NCBI GenBank assembly: GCA_015223225.1
Contig: JADFCQ010000001.1
Span: 310,001-374,000 of the forward strand
Source of the DNA: Acetobacteraceae bacterium H6797
GTDB taxonomy: Bacteria; Pseudomonadota; Alphaproteobacteria; Acetobacterales; Acetobacteraceae
Direction of reading: 5' to 3'
DNA: 64,000 nucleotides
This document shows positions 1 to 8,936 of the stretch, piece after piece (position 1 is the stretch's first letter; every line of letters starts with the position of its first letter). Made by a program: the position numbers and the translations under genes. The notes under the pieces were generated by a model. The model was not told where the DNA came from. It did no database searches and saw only the letters and a program-made list of their open reading frames with translations.

Positions 1-1247
1 CGCCGCAGCACGCGGCGGGCGACGTCCTTGAGGTCGATGGCGCGGGCCGCGAGCATCGCGTCGCCCATCTTGGAGAGCGTCGCGGCCTGGACATCGGCCG
101 CCTGGCTCCAGGCCGCAGGCGCGGAGGCGCCGGCCGCAATCGCCTCACGCGCCGCACCGATCAGGGCCGGGTCGTCGAGGAATTCCTCATGGGCCGCGAA
201 AATCGCCGCATGCTGGGCGCCGATCCGGGCCGTCATCTCCTCGCCCAGGCGGCGCAATTCGGCCCGCGCCTCGTCGATCGCCGCATCGAGCGCGGTCTGC
301 TCGGTCAGCGGGTCGGCGGCGGTGGCCGCGAAGCCGGCCTCCTCCGAGCGGTGCCGGTAGAGCACGCCGATGGCGATGCCGGGGCTCGCGGGCAGGCCGG
401 GAATGGCGCCGGGCTCGTCGATCTCGGCAGGCGCAGCGGCTTCGGCCGGGGCGTGGCTGGCCTCGCGCGGATCGCCCAGATTATCGGCGAAGGCGTCGAG
501 CACGGCCTTGCGGGCCGCCTCGGCATCCGCCCCCTCGACCAGCACGCCCAGCGCCGCACCCGGCCCTGCACCGAGCTGGAGCAGGGCCATGACGCTGCGC
601 GCATCGGCCTTCTTGCCGGCGCGGGTGATGGTGATGCGGGATTCGAATTTCTTCGCCAGGGCCACCAGGGCGCTGGCGGGGCGGGCATGCATGCCGGCCG
701 GCACCGGCGCCGTGACCTTGTCGCCCTCGACCGGGCCATCATCCACGGGGCCGTCATCCACGGCGCTCGCTGCGGCCGGGGCGGCCTCGCCGGTCAGCGC
801 GGCAAGGATGTCGCGGGGCTCGCCCGTGGTGGCGAGCTTCTCCGATAGCGCGGCATCGCCCAGCACGTCGGTCAGGCGGCGGAGGACCGCGATATGCTCG
901 TCGCCCTGCGCGGCGATGGCCACCACGAGCCGCGCCTGGCCCTCATGGCCCCAGGCGACACCCGCGGGCACCTGCAGCACGGCGATGCCGGTCTGCTTGA
1001 TCAGCGCCCGGTCGCCGCGCTGGCCGTGAGGGATGGCGATGCCATTGCCGAGGAAGGTCTCGGCCTCGCCCTCGCGGCGCATCATGCTCTCGATATAGCC
1101 GGGCTCGATGCAGCCCGTTTCGACGAGCAGGCCGCCCGCCTGGCGAATGGCCTCTTCCTTGCTGGCGGGGCTCGCATCCAGGCGGATGCGTTCAAGGGTC
1201 AGGATCAAAGGCCTGCCTTCCACTCTGTCGGAGGTCTCACGCAACAT
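1..1247 (-). CDS. fruB: PTS EIIA-HPr-EI fusion phosphotransferase (3' part outside window)
   Basis: Cytoplasmic multi-phosphoryl transfer protein of the sugar phosphotransferase system, moving phosphate from PEP through its EI, HPr and EIIA parts to a membrane EIIBC. About 415 residues are visible. An EIIA(Fru-type) domain comes first, with phospho-His in GIAIPHG (about residue 74), then an acidic repeated linker, an HPr domain with AGMHARPAS (His about 187), and the start of enzyme I ([13 protein letters not shown], about 285 on). The EI active-site region lies beyond the window edge. This domain order is that of FruB-type proteins of several proteobacteria, so fructose is the likely sugar (inference). 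ATG at 1247 is the longest start; an in-frame GTG at 1223 is an alternative and neither has a clear ribosome binding site. It follows ssb on the same strand. Confidence 0.88.
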   Translation of the reverse strand, partial: MLRETSDRVEGRPLILTLERIRLDASPASKEEAIRQAGGLLVETGCIEPGYIESMMRREGEAETFLGNGIAIPHGQRGDRALIKQTGIAVLQVPAGVAWGHEGQARLVVAIAAQGDEHIAVLRRLTDVLGDAALSEKLATTGEPRDILAALTGEAAPAAASAVDDGPVDDGPVEGDKVTAPVPAGMHARPASALVALAKKFESRITITRAGKKADARSVMALLQLGAGPGAALGVLVEGADAEAARKAVLDAFADNLGDPREASHAPAEAAAPAEIDEPGAIPGLPASPGIAIGVLYRHRSEEAGFAATAADPLTEQTALDAAIDEARAELRRLGEEMTARIGAQHAAIFAAHEEFLDDPALIGAAREAIAAGASAPAAWSQAADVQAATLSKMGDAMLAARAIDLKDVARRVLR

Positions 1248-1300
1248 CGTCCGCGCCGCGCCGGTCGCCACCATTGTTCACCGCGGTTTCAGCGGCGACA

Positions 1301-1325
1301 ACATAACAAACGGCAACGGGTTGCC
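1301..1325 (-). terminator. Possible terminator downstream of ssb
   Basis: Read on the minus strand, a 6-bp stem GGCAAC/GTTGCC with a 2-nt loop (1312-1325) is followed by a T-rich stretch (GTTTGTTATGTTG). It lies about 60 bases beyond the ssb stop and before the PTS gene. The stem is short, so this is tentative. Confidence 0.35.
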
Positions 1326-1385
1326 TTTGACCTTCGTCAGAGCGCCCCCAGGCCGTTTGAAGCCGGCCGGCGGAGTTTCCCGCGA

Positions 1386-1958
1386 TCAGAACGGGATGTC
1401 GTCGTCCAGGTCGCCGCCCTTCGGCGCGTCCCAGCCGCCGGATGAGCGCTGCGGGCGCGCGCCGCCGCCCGAGGAGGGACGGCCGCCGCCGGCGCCACCA
1501 CCCGAACCGCCGCCATAACCGCCACCCGAGCCGCCGCCCGAATAGCCGCCCGAGGAACCGCCGCCGTAGCCGCCGGAGGAGCCGCCCTCCATGTCACCGC
1601 CGCCCGCGCCGCCACGGCCACCGACGAGCTGCAGCTCGCCGCGGAACTGGCGCAGCACGATCTCGGTCGTGTAGCGCTCGGCACCGGCCTGGTCGGTCCA
1701 TTTGCGGGTCTCGAGCTGGCCCTCGATATAGACCTCGCTGCCCTTGCGCAGATACTTCTCGGCAACCTCGCCCAGGCGCTCGTTGAAAATGGCCACCGAG
1801 TGCCATTCCGTGCGCTCCTGCTGATTGCCCTCGCGGTCCTTGAAACGCTCGGAGGTGGCGAGGCGCAGGTTCACGACCTTGCCGCCGTTCTGGAAGTTGC
1901 GGACTTCCGGGTCACGCCCCAGCCGCCCAAGAACGATCACCTTGTTCACGCCGGCCAT
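1386..1958 (-). CDS. ssb: Single-stranded DNA-binding protein
   Basis: SSB coats single-stranded DNA during replication, recombination and repair and recruits partner proteins through its C-terminal tip. The 190-residue protein begins [20 protein letters not shown], has the OB-fold signature ([23 protein letters not shown], broken here only for reading), a long Gly/Ser-rich linker at about 115-180, and ends DDDIPF, the acidic protein-interaction tip. A GAGGAG ribosome binding site sits 8 bases before the ATG. The gene is divergent from uvrA, a pairing seen in many proteobacteria, and shares with it a 248-bp intergenic region carrying a LexA-type site nearer uvrA. Confidence 0.97.
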   Translation of the reverse strand: MAGVNKVIVLGRLGRDPEVRNFQNGGKVVNLRLATSERFKDREGNQQERTEWHSVAIFNERLGEVAEKYLRKGSEVYIEGQLETRKWTDQAGAERYTTEIVLRQFRGELQLVGGRGGAGGGDMEGGSSGGYGGGSSGGYSGGGSGGGYGGGSGGGAGGGRPSSGGGARPQRSSGGWDAPKGGDLDDDIPF

Positions 1959-2133
1959 GCCACCATCTCCTCAATAGACAAAGCCCCGGCGCCGCCTGGC
2001 ACTCCGGGGATACCGCATTCCAGCCCCCAGCCTAGCGACACACCCCTCATCGCGCCATCCCCTGCGAAGAACGGCCCGCGTCCCGAAACAACCTTGGCCC
2101 GCGCGGGTTGAAACCGCGTCACGCGGACTCATC

Positions 2134-2164
2134 TTGACACGCCACACGTGAACACATCATGAAC
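2134..2164 (+). promoter_or_regulatory. uvrA promoter with LexA (SOS) box
   Basis: A perfect -35 hexamer TTGACA (2134-2139) is followed by GAAC-N7-GAAC (2150-2164), the reverse complement of the GTTC-N7-GTTC direct repeat recognised by alphaproteobacterial LexA. The -10 is weak (around 2157-2163) and falls inside the LexA site, so bound repressor would block RNA polymerase. The position fits SOS control of uvrA; control of divergent ssb is possible but not shown. Confidence 0.75.
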
Positions 2165-2192
2165 CAACTGCGCCGCAACGCGTCCTTCCCCC

Positions 2193-2198
2193 AGGAGG
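2193..2198 (+). promoter_or_regulatory. Ribosome binding site that sets the uvrA start
   Basis: AGGAGG lies 8 bases before an in-frame TTG at 2207. An upstream in-frame ATG at 2159 lies inside the LexA box and at or before the expected transcription start, so the TTG is the better start. Confidence 0.75.
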
Positions 2199-2206
2199 CA
2201 TCCCCC

Positions 2207-5206
2207 TTGCCCGATACTCACCACCCGCGCAGCGCCGCTCATGACGCCAATGCGCAGACCGGCTTCATCCGCATTCGCGGCGCGCGGCAGCACAACCTGA
2301 AGAATGTCGATATCGACCTTCCCAAGGGGACGCTGACGGTGATCACGGGGCTCTCGGGCTCCGGCAAGTCCTCCCTCGCCTTCGACACGATCTATGCCGA
2401 GGGGCAGCGGCGCTATGTCGAAAGCCTTTCGGCCTATGCGCGGCAGTTCCTGCAGCTCATGCAGAAGCCGGATGTGGACAGTATCGAGGGCCTCTCGCCT
2501 GCCATTTCCATCGAGCAGAAGACGACGAGCCACAATCCGCGCTCGACCGTTGGCACGGTGACGGAAATCGCCGATTACATGCGCCTGCTGTGGGCGCGCG
2601 TCGGCGTGCCCTATTCGCCCGCGACCGGCCTGCCCATCGAGGCGCAGACGGTGAGCCAGATGGTCGATCGCGTGCTGGCCATGCCGGAAGGCACGCGCCT
2701 GCTGCTCCTGGCCCCCATCTCGCGCGGCAAGAAGGGCGAGTGGAAGAAAGAGCTGGCCGAGATGCAGCGGCGCGGCTTCGAGCGCGTGAAGGTCAATGGC
2801 ACGCTCTATCTGATCGAGGAGGTTCCGGCCCTCGACAAGAAGAAGAAGCACGATATCGAGGTGGTGGTGGACCGCATCGTGGTCCGCGACGGCATCGCCA
2901 GCCGCCTGGCCGACAGTTTCGAGACCGCGCTCGGCCTTTCCGACGGCATCGCCTATGCCGATACCGCGGATGGCGGCGAACGCACGCTCTTCTCGGCCAA
3001 ATTCGCCTGCCCCGTCTCGGGCTTCTCCATCGAGGAGATCGAGCCGCGCCTCTTCTCCTTCAACTCGCCCCAGGGCGCCTGCCCCACCTGCGACGGGCTG
3101 GGCCATGAGGAGTATTTCGACCCGGCGATGGTCGTGCCCGACGATCGGCGCTCGCTGAAGGAAGGCGCCATCGCGGCCTGGACCGGCTCCGCCTCCTCTC
3201 CCTATTACGACCAGACGCTCGACAGCCTGGCGCGGCACTTCAAGGTCAAGATGACCACCGCCTGGGACGAGCTGCCCGAGCCGGTGCGCGAGGCCATCCT
3301 CCACGGCACCGGCCGCGAGGTGGTGACGCTGCGCTATAAGGACGGGCTGCGCGCCTATGAGGTGAACAAGCCCTTCGAAGGCGTGATTCCCAATCTCGAG
3401 CGCCGCTATCACGAGGCGGGCAATCCCTGGGTCAAGGAAGACCTCTCGGGCTATCGCTCGCAGAAGCCCTGCGCGGCCTGCGGCGGCCTGCGCCTGCGGC
3501 CCGAGGCGCTGGCCGTGCGCGTCGCCAACTGCAATATCGGCGAGGTGAGCGAGCTTTCCATCCGCGACGCGCGAAAGTGGTTCGGCGGCGTCAATGACCA
3601 GCTCACGCCGCAGCGCCAGGAAATCGCGCGCCGCATCCTCCGCGAAATCGAGGATCGGCTGCAGTTTCTCGTCGATGTCGGGCTCGATTATCTCTCGCTC
3701 GGCCGCGCCTCGGCGACGCTCTCGGGCGGCGAGAGCCAGCGCATCCGCCTCGCGAGCCAGATCGGCTCCGGGCTGACGGGTGTGCTCTATGTGCTCGACG
3801 AGCCCTCCATCGGCCTGCATCAGCGCGACAATGAGCGGCTGCTCGGCACGCTGGAGCGGCTGAAGAATCTCGGCAATACCGTGCTGGTCGTCGAGCATGA
3901 CGAGGATGCGATCCGTGCTGCCGACCATCTCGTGGATATCGGCCCGGCGGCCGGCGCGGGCGGCGGGCGCATCATCGCCCAGGGCACGCCGGAGGAGGTC
4001 GCGGCCAATCCCAAGAGCCTGACGGGCGACTATCTTTCCGGCCGCCGCCGCATCGAGGTGCCGGCCCAGCGCCGGAAGATCGATCCGAAACGGCAGATCA
4101 AGGTCATCGGCGCCACGGGCAACAACCTGAAGAACGTGACGGCGGAAATCCCGCTCGGCACCTTCTGCTGCGTTACCGGCGTCTCCGGCGGCGGCAAGTC
4201 CACCCTCGTAATCGAGACGCTCTACAAGGGCACGGCGCGGCGGCTCATGGGCGCGGGGCTGGTGCCCTCGGCGCATGACCGCATCGAGGGGCTCGAGCAT
4301 CTCGACAAGATCATCGATATCGACCAGTCCCCTATCGGCCGCACCCCGCGCTCGAACCCGGCGACCTATACCGGCCTGTTCCAGCCCATCCGCGACTGGT
4401 TCGCCGAACTGCCCGACAGCCGCTCGCGCGGCTACAAGCCCGGCCGCTTCTCCTTCAACGTGAAGGGCGGGCGCTGCGAGGCCTGCCAGGGCGACGGCGT
4501 CATCAAGATCGAGATGCACTTCCTGCCGGACGTCTACGTTACCTGCGACGCCTGCAAGGGCAAGCGGTACAATCGCGAGACGCTGGAGGTGAAGTTCCGC
4601 GGCAAATCCATCGCCGATGTGCTGGAGATGACCGTGGATGAGGGCGTGGAATTCTTCTCCGCCGTGCCGCCCATCCACGACAAGCTCAAGATGCTGAAGG
4701 AGGTGGGGCTCGGCTATATCCATCTCGGCCAGCAGGCCACGACGCTCTCGGGCGGCGAGGCGCAGCGCATCAAGCTCTCGAAGGAGCTCTCCCGCCGGGC
4801 GACCGGCCGCACGCTCTATATTCTCGACGAGCCCACGACGGGCCTGCATTTCGAGGATGTGCGCAAGCTGCTGGAAGTGCTCCACGCGCTGGTCGAGCAG
4901 GGCAATACGGTCGTGGTCATCGAACACAATCTCGAAGTGATCAAGACCGCCGACTGGATCCTGGATCTCGGCCCCGAGGGCGGCGATGGCGGCGGCGTCA
5001 TCGTGGCCCAGGGCACGCCCGAGCAGGTGGCGGAGGAGCCGGCGAGCCATACGGGCCGCTTCCTCAAGCCGCTGCTGGAACAGGCCCATCGCGCGCCGCC
5101 CCCGCCGCCCAAGGCGAAGAAGGCCAAGGCCGCTCCCGCCAAGGAAGCGCCCGCCAAGGCGGCCAAGGCAGCGGCCAAGCCCGCAAAAGCGACCAGGCGG
5201 GGCTGA
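2207..5206 (+). CDS. uvrA: Excinuclease ABC subunit UvrA
   Basis: UvrA is the damage-sensing ATPase of nucleotide excision repair; its dimer loads UvrB on lesions. From the TTG start it has 999 residues. Two ABC ATPase halves are visible: Walker [10 protein letters not shown] (about 48) and GVSGGGKST (about 658), and signatures [11 protein letters not shown] (about 505) and [11 protein letters not shown] (about 847). Cys pairs for zinc are seen at CPTCDG, CAACGG and CEACQG...CDACKG (about 757-785). After the usual end ([10 protein letters not shown]) there is an extra tail of about 40 residues rich in Lys, Ala and Pro, resembling histone H1-type KAP repeats; this is not part of the standard fold. 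SOS regulation is suggested by the LexA site upstream. Confidence 0.97.
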   Translation: MPDTHHPRSAAHDANAQTGFIRIRGARQHNLKNVDIDLPKGTLTVITGLSGSGKSSLAFDTIYAEGQRRYVESLSAYARQFLQLMQKPDVDSIEGLSPAISIEQKTTSHNPRSTVGTVTEIADYMRLLWARVGVPYSPATGLPIEAQTVSQMVDRVLAMPEGTRLLLLAPISRGKKGEWKKELAEMQRRGFERVKVNGTLYLIEEVPALDKKKKHDIEVVVDRIVVRDGIASRLADSFETALGLSDGIAYADTADGGERTLFSAKFACPVSGFSIEEIEPRLFSFNSPQGACPTCDGLGHEEYFDPAMVVPDDRRSLKEGAIAAWTGSASSPYYDQTLDSLARHFKVKMTTAWDELPEPVREAILHGTGREVVTLRYKDGLRAYEVNKPFEGVIPNLERRYHEAGNPWVKEDLSGYRSQKPCAACGGLRLRPEALAVRVANCNIGEVSELSIRDARKWFGGVNDQLTPQRQEIARRILREIEDRLQFLVDVGLDYLSLGRASATLSGGESQRIRLASQIGSGLTGVLYVLDEPSIGLHQRDNERLLGTLERLKNLGNTVLVVEHDEDAIRAADHLVDIGPAAGAGGGRIIAQGTPEEVAANPKSLTGDYLSGRRRIEVPAQRRKIDPKRQIKVIGATGNNLKNVTAEIPLGTFCCVTGVSGGGKSTLVIETLYKGTARRLMGAGLVPSAHDRIEGLEHLDKIIDIDQSPIGRTPRSNPATYTGLFQPIRDWFAELPDSRSRGYKPGRFSFNVKGGRCEACQGDGVIKIEMHFLPDVYVTCDACKGKRYNRETLEVKFRGKSIADVLEMTVDEGVEFFSAVPPIHDKLKMLKEVGLGYIHLGQQATTLSGGEAQRIKLSKELSRRATGRTLYILDEPTTGLHFEDVRKLLEVLHALVEQGNTVVVIEHNLEVIKTADWILDLGPEGGDGGGVIVAQGTPEQVAEEPASHTGRFLKPLLEQAHRAPPPPPKAKKAKAAPAKEAPAKAAKAAAKPAKATRRG

Positions 5207-5211
5207 CATCC

Positions 5212-5250
5212 TCCTCCCTTCCGGCCATCCTCGGCCGGAAAGAGGGAGGA
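5212..5250 (+). promoter_or_regulatory. Hairpin covering the ribosome binding site of the next gene
   Basis: Arms TCCTCCC (5212-5218) plus TTCCGGCC (5219-5226) pair with GGCCGGAA (5233-5240) plus GGGAGGA (5244-5250), with a 6-nt loop and a 3-nt bulge. The 3' arm contains the AGGGAGGAG Shine-Dalgarno of the dehydrogenase that starts at 5258. There is no T-run, so it may be a uvrA mRNA end structure, a translation-limiting hairpin, or both. Confidence 0.5.
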
Positions 5251-5257
5251 GAACCCC

Positions 5258-6229
5258 ATGCCAGAGACCACGCCCCCGCGCCTGCTGCTCACGCGCCTCT
5301 TTCCGCCCAATGTCGAGGCGCGGGCCGCGCGCGACTACAGCGTCCAGGCCAATCCCACCGACAAGGTCATGAGCGGGCCCGAACTCGCCGAGGCCGCCAA
5401 GGGCTTCGACGGCATCATGTGCGCGGCGGGCGACGCGCTGAACGGCCAGACCATCGCCGCCCTGCCCGACAGCGTGAAGATCATCGCGACCTTCTCCGTC
5501 GGCACCGACCATATCGACCTCGCCGCCGCCAGGGCGCGGGGCATCGCGGTCACAAACACGCCCGACGTGCTCTCGGTCGCGACGGCCGAGATCGCCATGC
5601 TGCTGATCCTCACCGCCTGCCGCCGGGGCGGCGAGGCCGAGCGCCTGGTCCGCGCCCGGCAATGGACCGGCTGGGCGCCCACCCAGCTCATGGGCATCAC
5701 GCCCGAGGGCAAGAAGCTCGGCATCCTCGGCATGGGCCGCATCGGCCAGGCGCTGGCGAAAATGGCGCGCGGCTTCGGCATGGAAATCCACTATCACAAC
5801 CGCAAGCAGCTTCCCGCCGAGGAGGCCGCCGGCGCGGTCTATCATCCGGACGCGGAAGAATTCCTGGGCTCCATCGACGTGCTCTCCATGCATATCCCCG
5901 GCGGCGCCGCGACGAGGCACTGGCTCAATGCCGAGCGCATCGCGCGCCTCCGGCCGGGCGCCATCGTGGTCAATACCGGGCGCGGCAGCACGGTGGATGA
6001 CGCGGCCCTCTGCGCGGCGCTGGAAAGCGGCCATCTGCGGGCGGCCGGGCTCGACGTCTTCGATGGCGAGCCAAAGATCTTCGAGGGTTATCACAGCGCC
6101 CCGAATGTGGTGCTCCTGCCGCATCTGGGCAGCGCAACCATCGAAACGCGCGATGCGATGGGCTTTCGCTGCCTCGACAATCTAGACGCCGTGCTCCTGC
6201 GCGGCGAAGCTCCGCTACACCCCGCCTGA
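5258..6229 (+). CDS. D-2-hydroxyacid dehydrogenase (glyoxylate/hydroxypyruvate reductase-like)
   Basis: NAD(P)H-dependent reductase of 2-keto acids, of the D-isomer-specific 2-hydroxyacid dehydrogenase family; cytoplasmic. The 323 residues include VGTDHIDLAAARARGI, the dinucleotide-binding loop GILGMGRIGQALA (about 154), NTGRGSTVDDAAL with the substrate-binding Arg (about 240), DVFDGEP, and the catalytic His in LLPHLGSAT (about 288). Length and motifs fit glyoxylate/hydroxypyruvate reductases or D-glycerate dehydrogenase, but the exact substrate cannot be read from sequence. A strong GGGAGGAG ribosome binding site precedes the ATG but is buried in a hairpin. It is followed by a flavin reductase 18 bases later, so the genes are likely co-transcribed. 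Confidence 0.88.
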   Translation: MPETTPPRLLLTRLFPPNVEARAARDYSVQANPTDKVMSGPELAEAAKGFDGIMCAAGDALNGQTIAALPDSVKIIATFSVGTDHIDLAAARARGIAVTNTPDVLSVATAEIAMLLILTACRRGGEAERLVRARQWTGWAPTQLMGITPEGKKLGILGMGRIGQALAKMARGFGMEIHYHNRKQLPAEEAAGAVYHPDAEEFLGSIDVLSMHIPGGAATRHWLNAERIARLRPGAIVVNTGRGSTVDDAALCAALESGHLRAAGLDVFDGEPKIFEGYHSAPNVVLLPHLGSATIETRDAMGFRCLDNLDAVLLRGEAPLHPA

Positions 6230-6247
6230 CAAGGACTTCCCGGCCGT

Positions 6248-6901
6248 ATGATCTTCGATTTCGACGCGCTCACGCCTGCCAATCGCTACAAGCTCATCAC
6301 CGCCTCGGTGGTGCCCCGGCCCATCGCCTGGGTGGTGACGCAGGATGAAAAGGGCGCGCTCAACGCGGCCCCCTTCTCCTTCTTCAACGTCTTCTCCAAT
6401 GATCCGGCGACGCTGATCTTCGGCATCGGCGCCGCGCCGGGCGGCGAGGCGGTGCATGGCGCGACGAAGGACACGCTGGCCAATATCAAGGCCCTGGGCC
6501 AGTTCACCGTCTGCCTGGTGGGCGAGGATAATGCGAAGGCGATGAACGTCACCGCCATCGACTTCCCGCCGCAGGTGGACGAACTGGCCGAAGCCGGGCT
6601 GACCACGGCGCCCTCGAGCCGGGTCAGCGTGCCACGCATCGCCGAGAGCCCCGTCGCGATCGAATGCGAAACGCTGCAGATCATCCCGATGGGGCACCAC
6701 AACCTCGTCCTGGGCAAGATCGTCGCGATGCATATCAAGGACGAATGCGTGCTGAACCCCGAGCGCTGCCATGTCGATACGCAGAAGCTCGGCATCATCG
6801 GGCGCCTCGGCGCCGGCAATGTCTATCTGCGCACCACGGAGGACGTCTTCCACCTCGACCGCATCTCGAAGAACGACTGGCAGACGAAAAGCGGAGACTG
6901 A
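6248..6901 (+). CDS. Flavin reductase-like domain protein (FMN-binding split barrel)
   Basis: 217-residue protein of the flavin reductase-like/split-barrel family. The N-terminus MIFDFDALTPANRYKLITAS and the following VVPRPIAWVVTQD and NAAPFSFFNVFSNDPATL are typical of the DIM6/NTAB group, which reduce FMN for two-component monooxygenases or simply bind flavin. Its partner is unknown; a luciferase-family oxidoreductase about 1 kb away (7809-8873) is a conceivable partner but is on the other strand and in another transcript. It lies between the hydroxyacid dehydrogenase and the adenosyltransferase, with only 3 bases to the latter. Confidence 0.85.
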   Translation: MIFDFDALTPANRYKLITASVVPRPIAWVVTQDEKGALNAAPFSFFNVFSNDPATLIFGIGAAPGGEAVHGATKDTLANIKALGQFTVCLVGEDNAKAMNVTAIDFPPQVDELAEAGLTTAPSSRVSVPRIAESPVAIECETLQIIPMGHHNLVLGKIVAMHIKDECVLNPERCHVDTQKLGIIGRLGAGNVYLRTTEDVFHLDRISKNDWQTKSGD

Positions 6902-6904
6902 CCC

Positions 6905-7456
6905 ATGGTGAAGCTGGACGTCATCACGACGCGGGGCGGCGACAAGGGCGAAACCTCGCTCGGCGACGGCACCCGGCTGCGCAAGGATGCCGCGCGCATC
7001 GAGGCCATCGGCGCCGTTGACGAGGCCAATGCTGCCCTCGGCCTGCTGCGGCTCCAGCTCGCCGAGGGCGAGGATGCGATGATCGCGCGCATGCAGAATG
7101 ACCTCTTCGATGTCGGGGCCGATCTCTGCATGCCGGGCACCGAAGGCGGGTTGCGCGTCACGGATGAGCAATGCCTGCGGCTGGAGAGCGAGATCAAGGA
7201 GATGGACGCCGATCTCCCTCCCCTCACCTCCTTCGTGCTGCCTGGCGGCAGCGAGGCGGCGGCGCGCGCTCATCTCGCCCGCACGGCTGCTCGCCGCGCG
7301 GAGCGGGCCGTGGTGGCGCTGGCGGCGGTGGAGCCGGTTAACCCGGCGGTCGTGCGATACCTGAACCGCGCCTCGGACCACCTTTTCGTCCTCTCCCGCA
7401 GCCTCAACTGGGGCGCGGGCGGGGATGTTCTCTGGGTGCCGGGCGGCCAGCGTTAA
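6905..7456 (+). CDS. PduO-type ATP:cob(I)alamin adenosyltransferase
   Basis: Transfers the adenosyl group of ATP to cob(I)alamin (or cobyrinic diamide) to give the coenzyme B12 form. The 183 residues carry the family's ATP-binding N-terminus TTRGGDKGETSLG, the AIGAVDEANAALGLLR helix, and the C-terminal RYLNRASDHLFVLSR, with Arg and Asp residues lining the ATP/cobalamin sites. It fits the PduO/MMAB family rather than CobA or EutT. A cobalamin-riboswitch-controlled btuB-type receptor lies 28 kb away, so B12 handling genes recur in the window. The ATG follows the flavin reductase stop by 3 bases, suggesting translational coupling. Confidence 0.93.
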   Translation: MVKLDVITTRGGDKGETSLGDGTRLRKDAARIEAIGAVDEANAALGLLRLQLAEGEDAMIARMQNDLFDVGADLCMPGTEGGLRVTDEQCLRLESEIKEMDADLPPLTSFVLPGGSEAAARAHLARTAARRAERAVVALAAVEPVNPAVVRYLNRASDHLFVLSRSLNWGAGGDVLWVPGGQR

Positions 7457-7488
7457 GGCGGCCCCATCGAGCCTTCGACCGGTCCGCG

Positions 7489-7686
7489 CTAGCGATCCCG
7501 GTCCTTGTCGGCGCCCTTGACCGGCAGTTCCATCGCCTTGTCGAAACCGGGCACGATGGCCTGAACCTGCCGGCGCTTATCCTCGCCCATGCTTGTCTCG
7601 GTGCGGGCCACGGCGGCGGCCATGTGCTTCTTGCGCGCCTCGGCAAGCTGGTGGCGCACCATCCTGAGATTGTCGTTGGAGGTCAT
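7489..7686 (-). CDS. Small conserved-looking hypothetical protein, 65 aa
   Basis: Starts MTSNDNLRMVRHQLAEARKK and ends with a charged tail (KGADKDRDR). It is highly charged, has no Cys, no signal peptide and no membrane segment, and its first half should form a helix. A good ribosome binding site (GGAAGGAAA) precedes the ATG at 7686, which supports translation. I do not recognise the family. It lies downstream of the luciferase-family gene on the same strand, separated by 122 bases that include a 20-base palindrome. Confidence 0.6.
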   Translation of the reverse strand: MTSNDNLRMVRHQLAEARKKHMAAAVARTETSMGEDKRRQVQAIVPGFDKAMELPVKGADKDRDR

Positions 7687-7785
7687 GTCGCTTTCCTTCC
7701 CTGGCGGGGAACCGCGCGAGGCGGCATCCCATCGGCCCCAGTCTTCGCCAAAGGGCCTTGAGGTAAACGCCCCGCAGGAAGGAAC

Positions 7786-7805
7786 GTTGCCCTCGCGAGG
7801 GCAAC
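7786..7805. terminator. Perfect 20-base palindrome, possible terminator
   Basis: GTTGCCCTCG is followed directly by its exact complement CGAGGGCAAC. It sits 4 bases after the stop of the luciferase-family gene (minus strand). Only a weak T-rich run (GTTCCTTCC) follows on that strand, so it could be a terminator, an mRNA-stabilising hairpin or a protein-binding site. Confidence 0.45.
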
Positions 7806-7808
7806 CCC

Positions 7809-8873
7809 TTAGGCCAGGGCGGGCTCCCGCACGGCGCTGAACTGAGGCGCCACCTTCTCCATGAAGAGCCGCATGGAATGGCTGGTGACATCGGCCGGCA
7901 TGGGGCCGAGGCGGAAAGCGCCGATCACCCCGCCCGCGCCCGTCGCCTCGATCTTCGCCATTTCCTCGGCGACCTTGGCGGGGGAGCCATGGATCAGCCC
8001 CTTCACTACGTCGGAATTGGCCGGGGCGACGTGATGGCTGCCCATGTCGATGCCCTGCTCGGCCAGGATGCGGTTGCGCAGCTTCTGCCGCTGCTCGACC
8101 ATCTGCAGGAAGGCGGGCACGGCGATGCGCTCGGCCTCCGCATCGGTATCGGCGACGACGATATTGCGCCAGACCCAGCAATCGCGCTGCCGCTCGGCGA
8201 TGGCAGCCTCGTCGAGCCCCGCCTCCGCCAGCGCCTTGCGGTAGACCGCCATGCGGCGCCCCGTTTCCTCGGCCGACTGCACGTTCATCATGAAGGGCAG
8301 GCCGCGCTTGCCCAGGCCGATCGCGCCCTCCATCGAAGCGGCGCCGCGCAGCACGAAAGGATGCGGCCGCGAGAAGCAGCGCGGCCGCAGCGCCGGCACG
8401 CGCAGGTTCCAGAACCGGCCCTCATGCGTGAAGCCCTCGGGTGAGGTCCAGGCGCGGAGGATGATCTTCTCCGCCTCCTCATACCGCCCCTGGGCCTCGT
8501 CAGGGTCTATTCCATAGCCTTGATATTCATAGACATTATAGGTGGTGCCCTTGCCGAGCCCCACGATCAGCCGCCCCTCGGCGAGGTTGTCGAGCAGCGC
8601 GATCTGCTCGGCCAGGCGGATCGGGTGGTAGAGCGAGGTCTGCACCACGGCGAAGCCGATGGTCAGCTTGCGCGTCGCGCCCGCCACGGCCGCGGCGAAG
8701 GTCACCGGATCCACATAAGCGCAATTGCCGTCGAAATGATGCTCGGCGAGCCAGAGAACCTCGAAGCCCAGCTCCTCGGTCAGCCGCGCCTCTTCCATGC
8801 TCTCGCGGATGATGCGCGCATCGTCATCCGGCGTCCTGGCCTCGGGGAAGAGCATGTTGCTGAAGCGGAGCAT
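7809..8873 (-). CDS. LLM-class (luciferase-like) flavin-dependent oxidoreductase
   Basis: 354-residue member of the bacterial luciferase-like monooxygenase superfamily, which uses reduced FMN or F420 on varied substrates. Visible are MLRFSNMLFPEARTP, the WLAEHHFDGNCAYVDP strand and loop, the LYHPIRLAEQIALLDNL and GRLIVGLGKGT segments typical of FMN-type members, and RYEEAEKIILRAW. The longer reading from 8930 is less likely because MLRFSNM is the natural family start and has a weak AGGGA site before it. It lies 63 bases after the NuoB-like gene on the same strand and may be the last gene of that operon. Substrate unknown. Confidence 0.85.
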   Translation of the reverse strand: MLRFSNMLFPEARTPDDDARIIRESMEEARLTEELGFEVLWLAEHHFDGNCAYVDPVTFAAAVAGATRKLTIGFAVVQTSLYHPIRLAEQIALLDNLAEGRLIVGLGKGTTYNVYEYQGYGIDPDEAQGRYEEAEKIILRAWTSPEGFTHEGRFWNLRVPALRPRCFSRPHPFVLRGAASMEGAIGLGKRGLPFMMNVQSAEETGRRMAVYRKALAEAGLDEAAIAERQRDCWVWRNIVVADTDAEAERIAVPAFLQMVEQRQKLRNRILAEQGIDMGSHHVAPANSDVVKGLIHGSPAKVAEEMAKIEATGAGGVIGAFRLGPMPADVTSHSMRLFMEKVAPQFSAVREPALA

Positions 8874-8936
8874 CGCGAAGGTCCCTGTCTCGTTTGGCCA
8901 CCTTAGCGATGCGATGCCGCACCGCAACATGATGCG

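Noticed and set aside
2129-6124. Very long open frame (1331 codons) on the minus strand opposite uvrA and the dehydrogenase
   Set aside because: It is the antisense shadow of two well-supported genes in high-G+C DNA, with low-complexity Arg/Gly/His composition and no family features.
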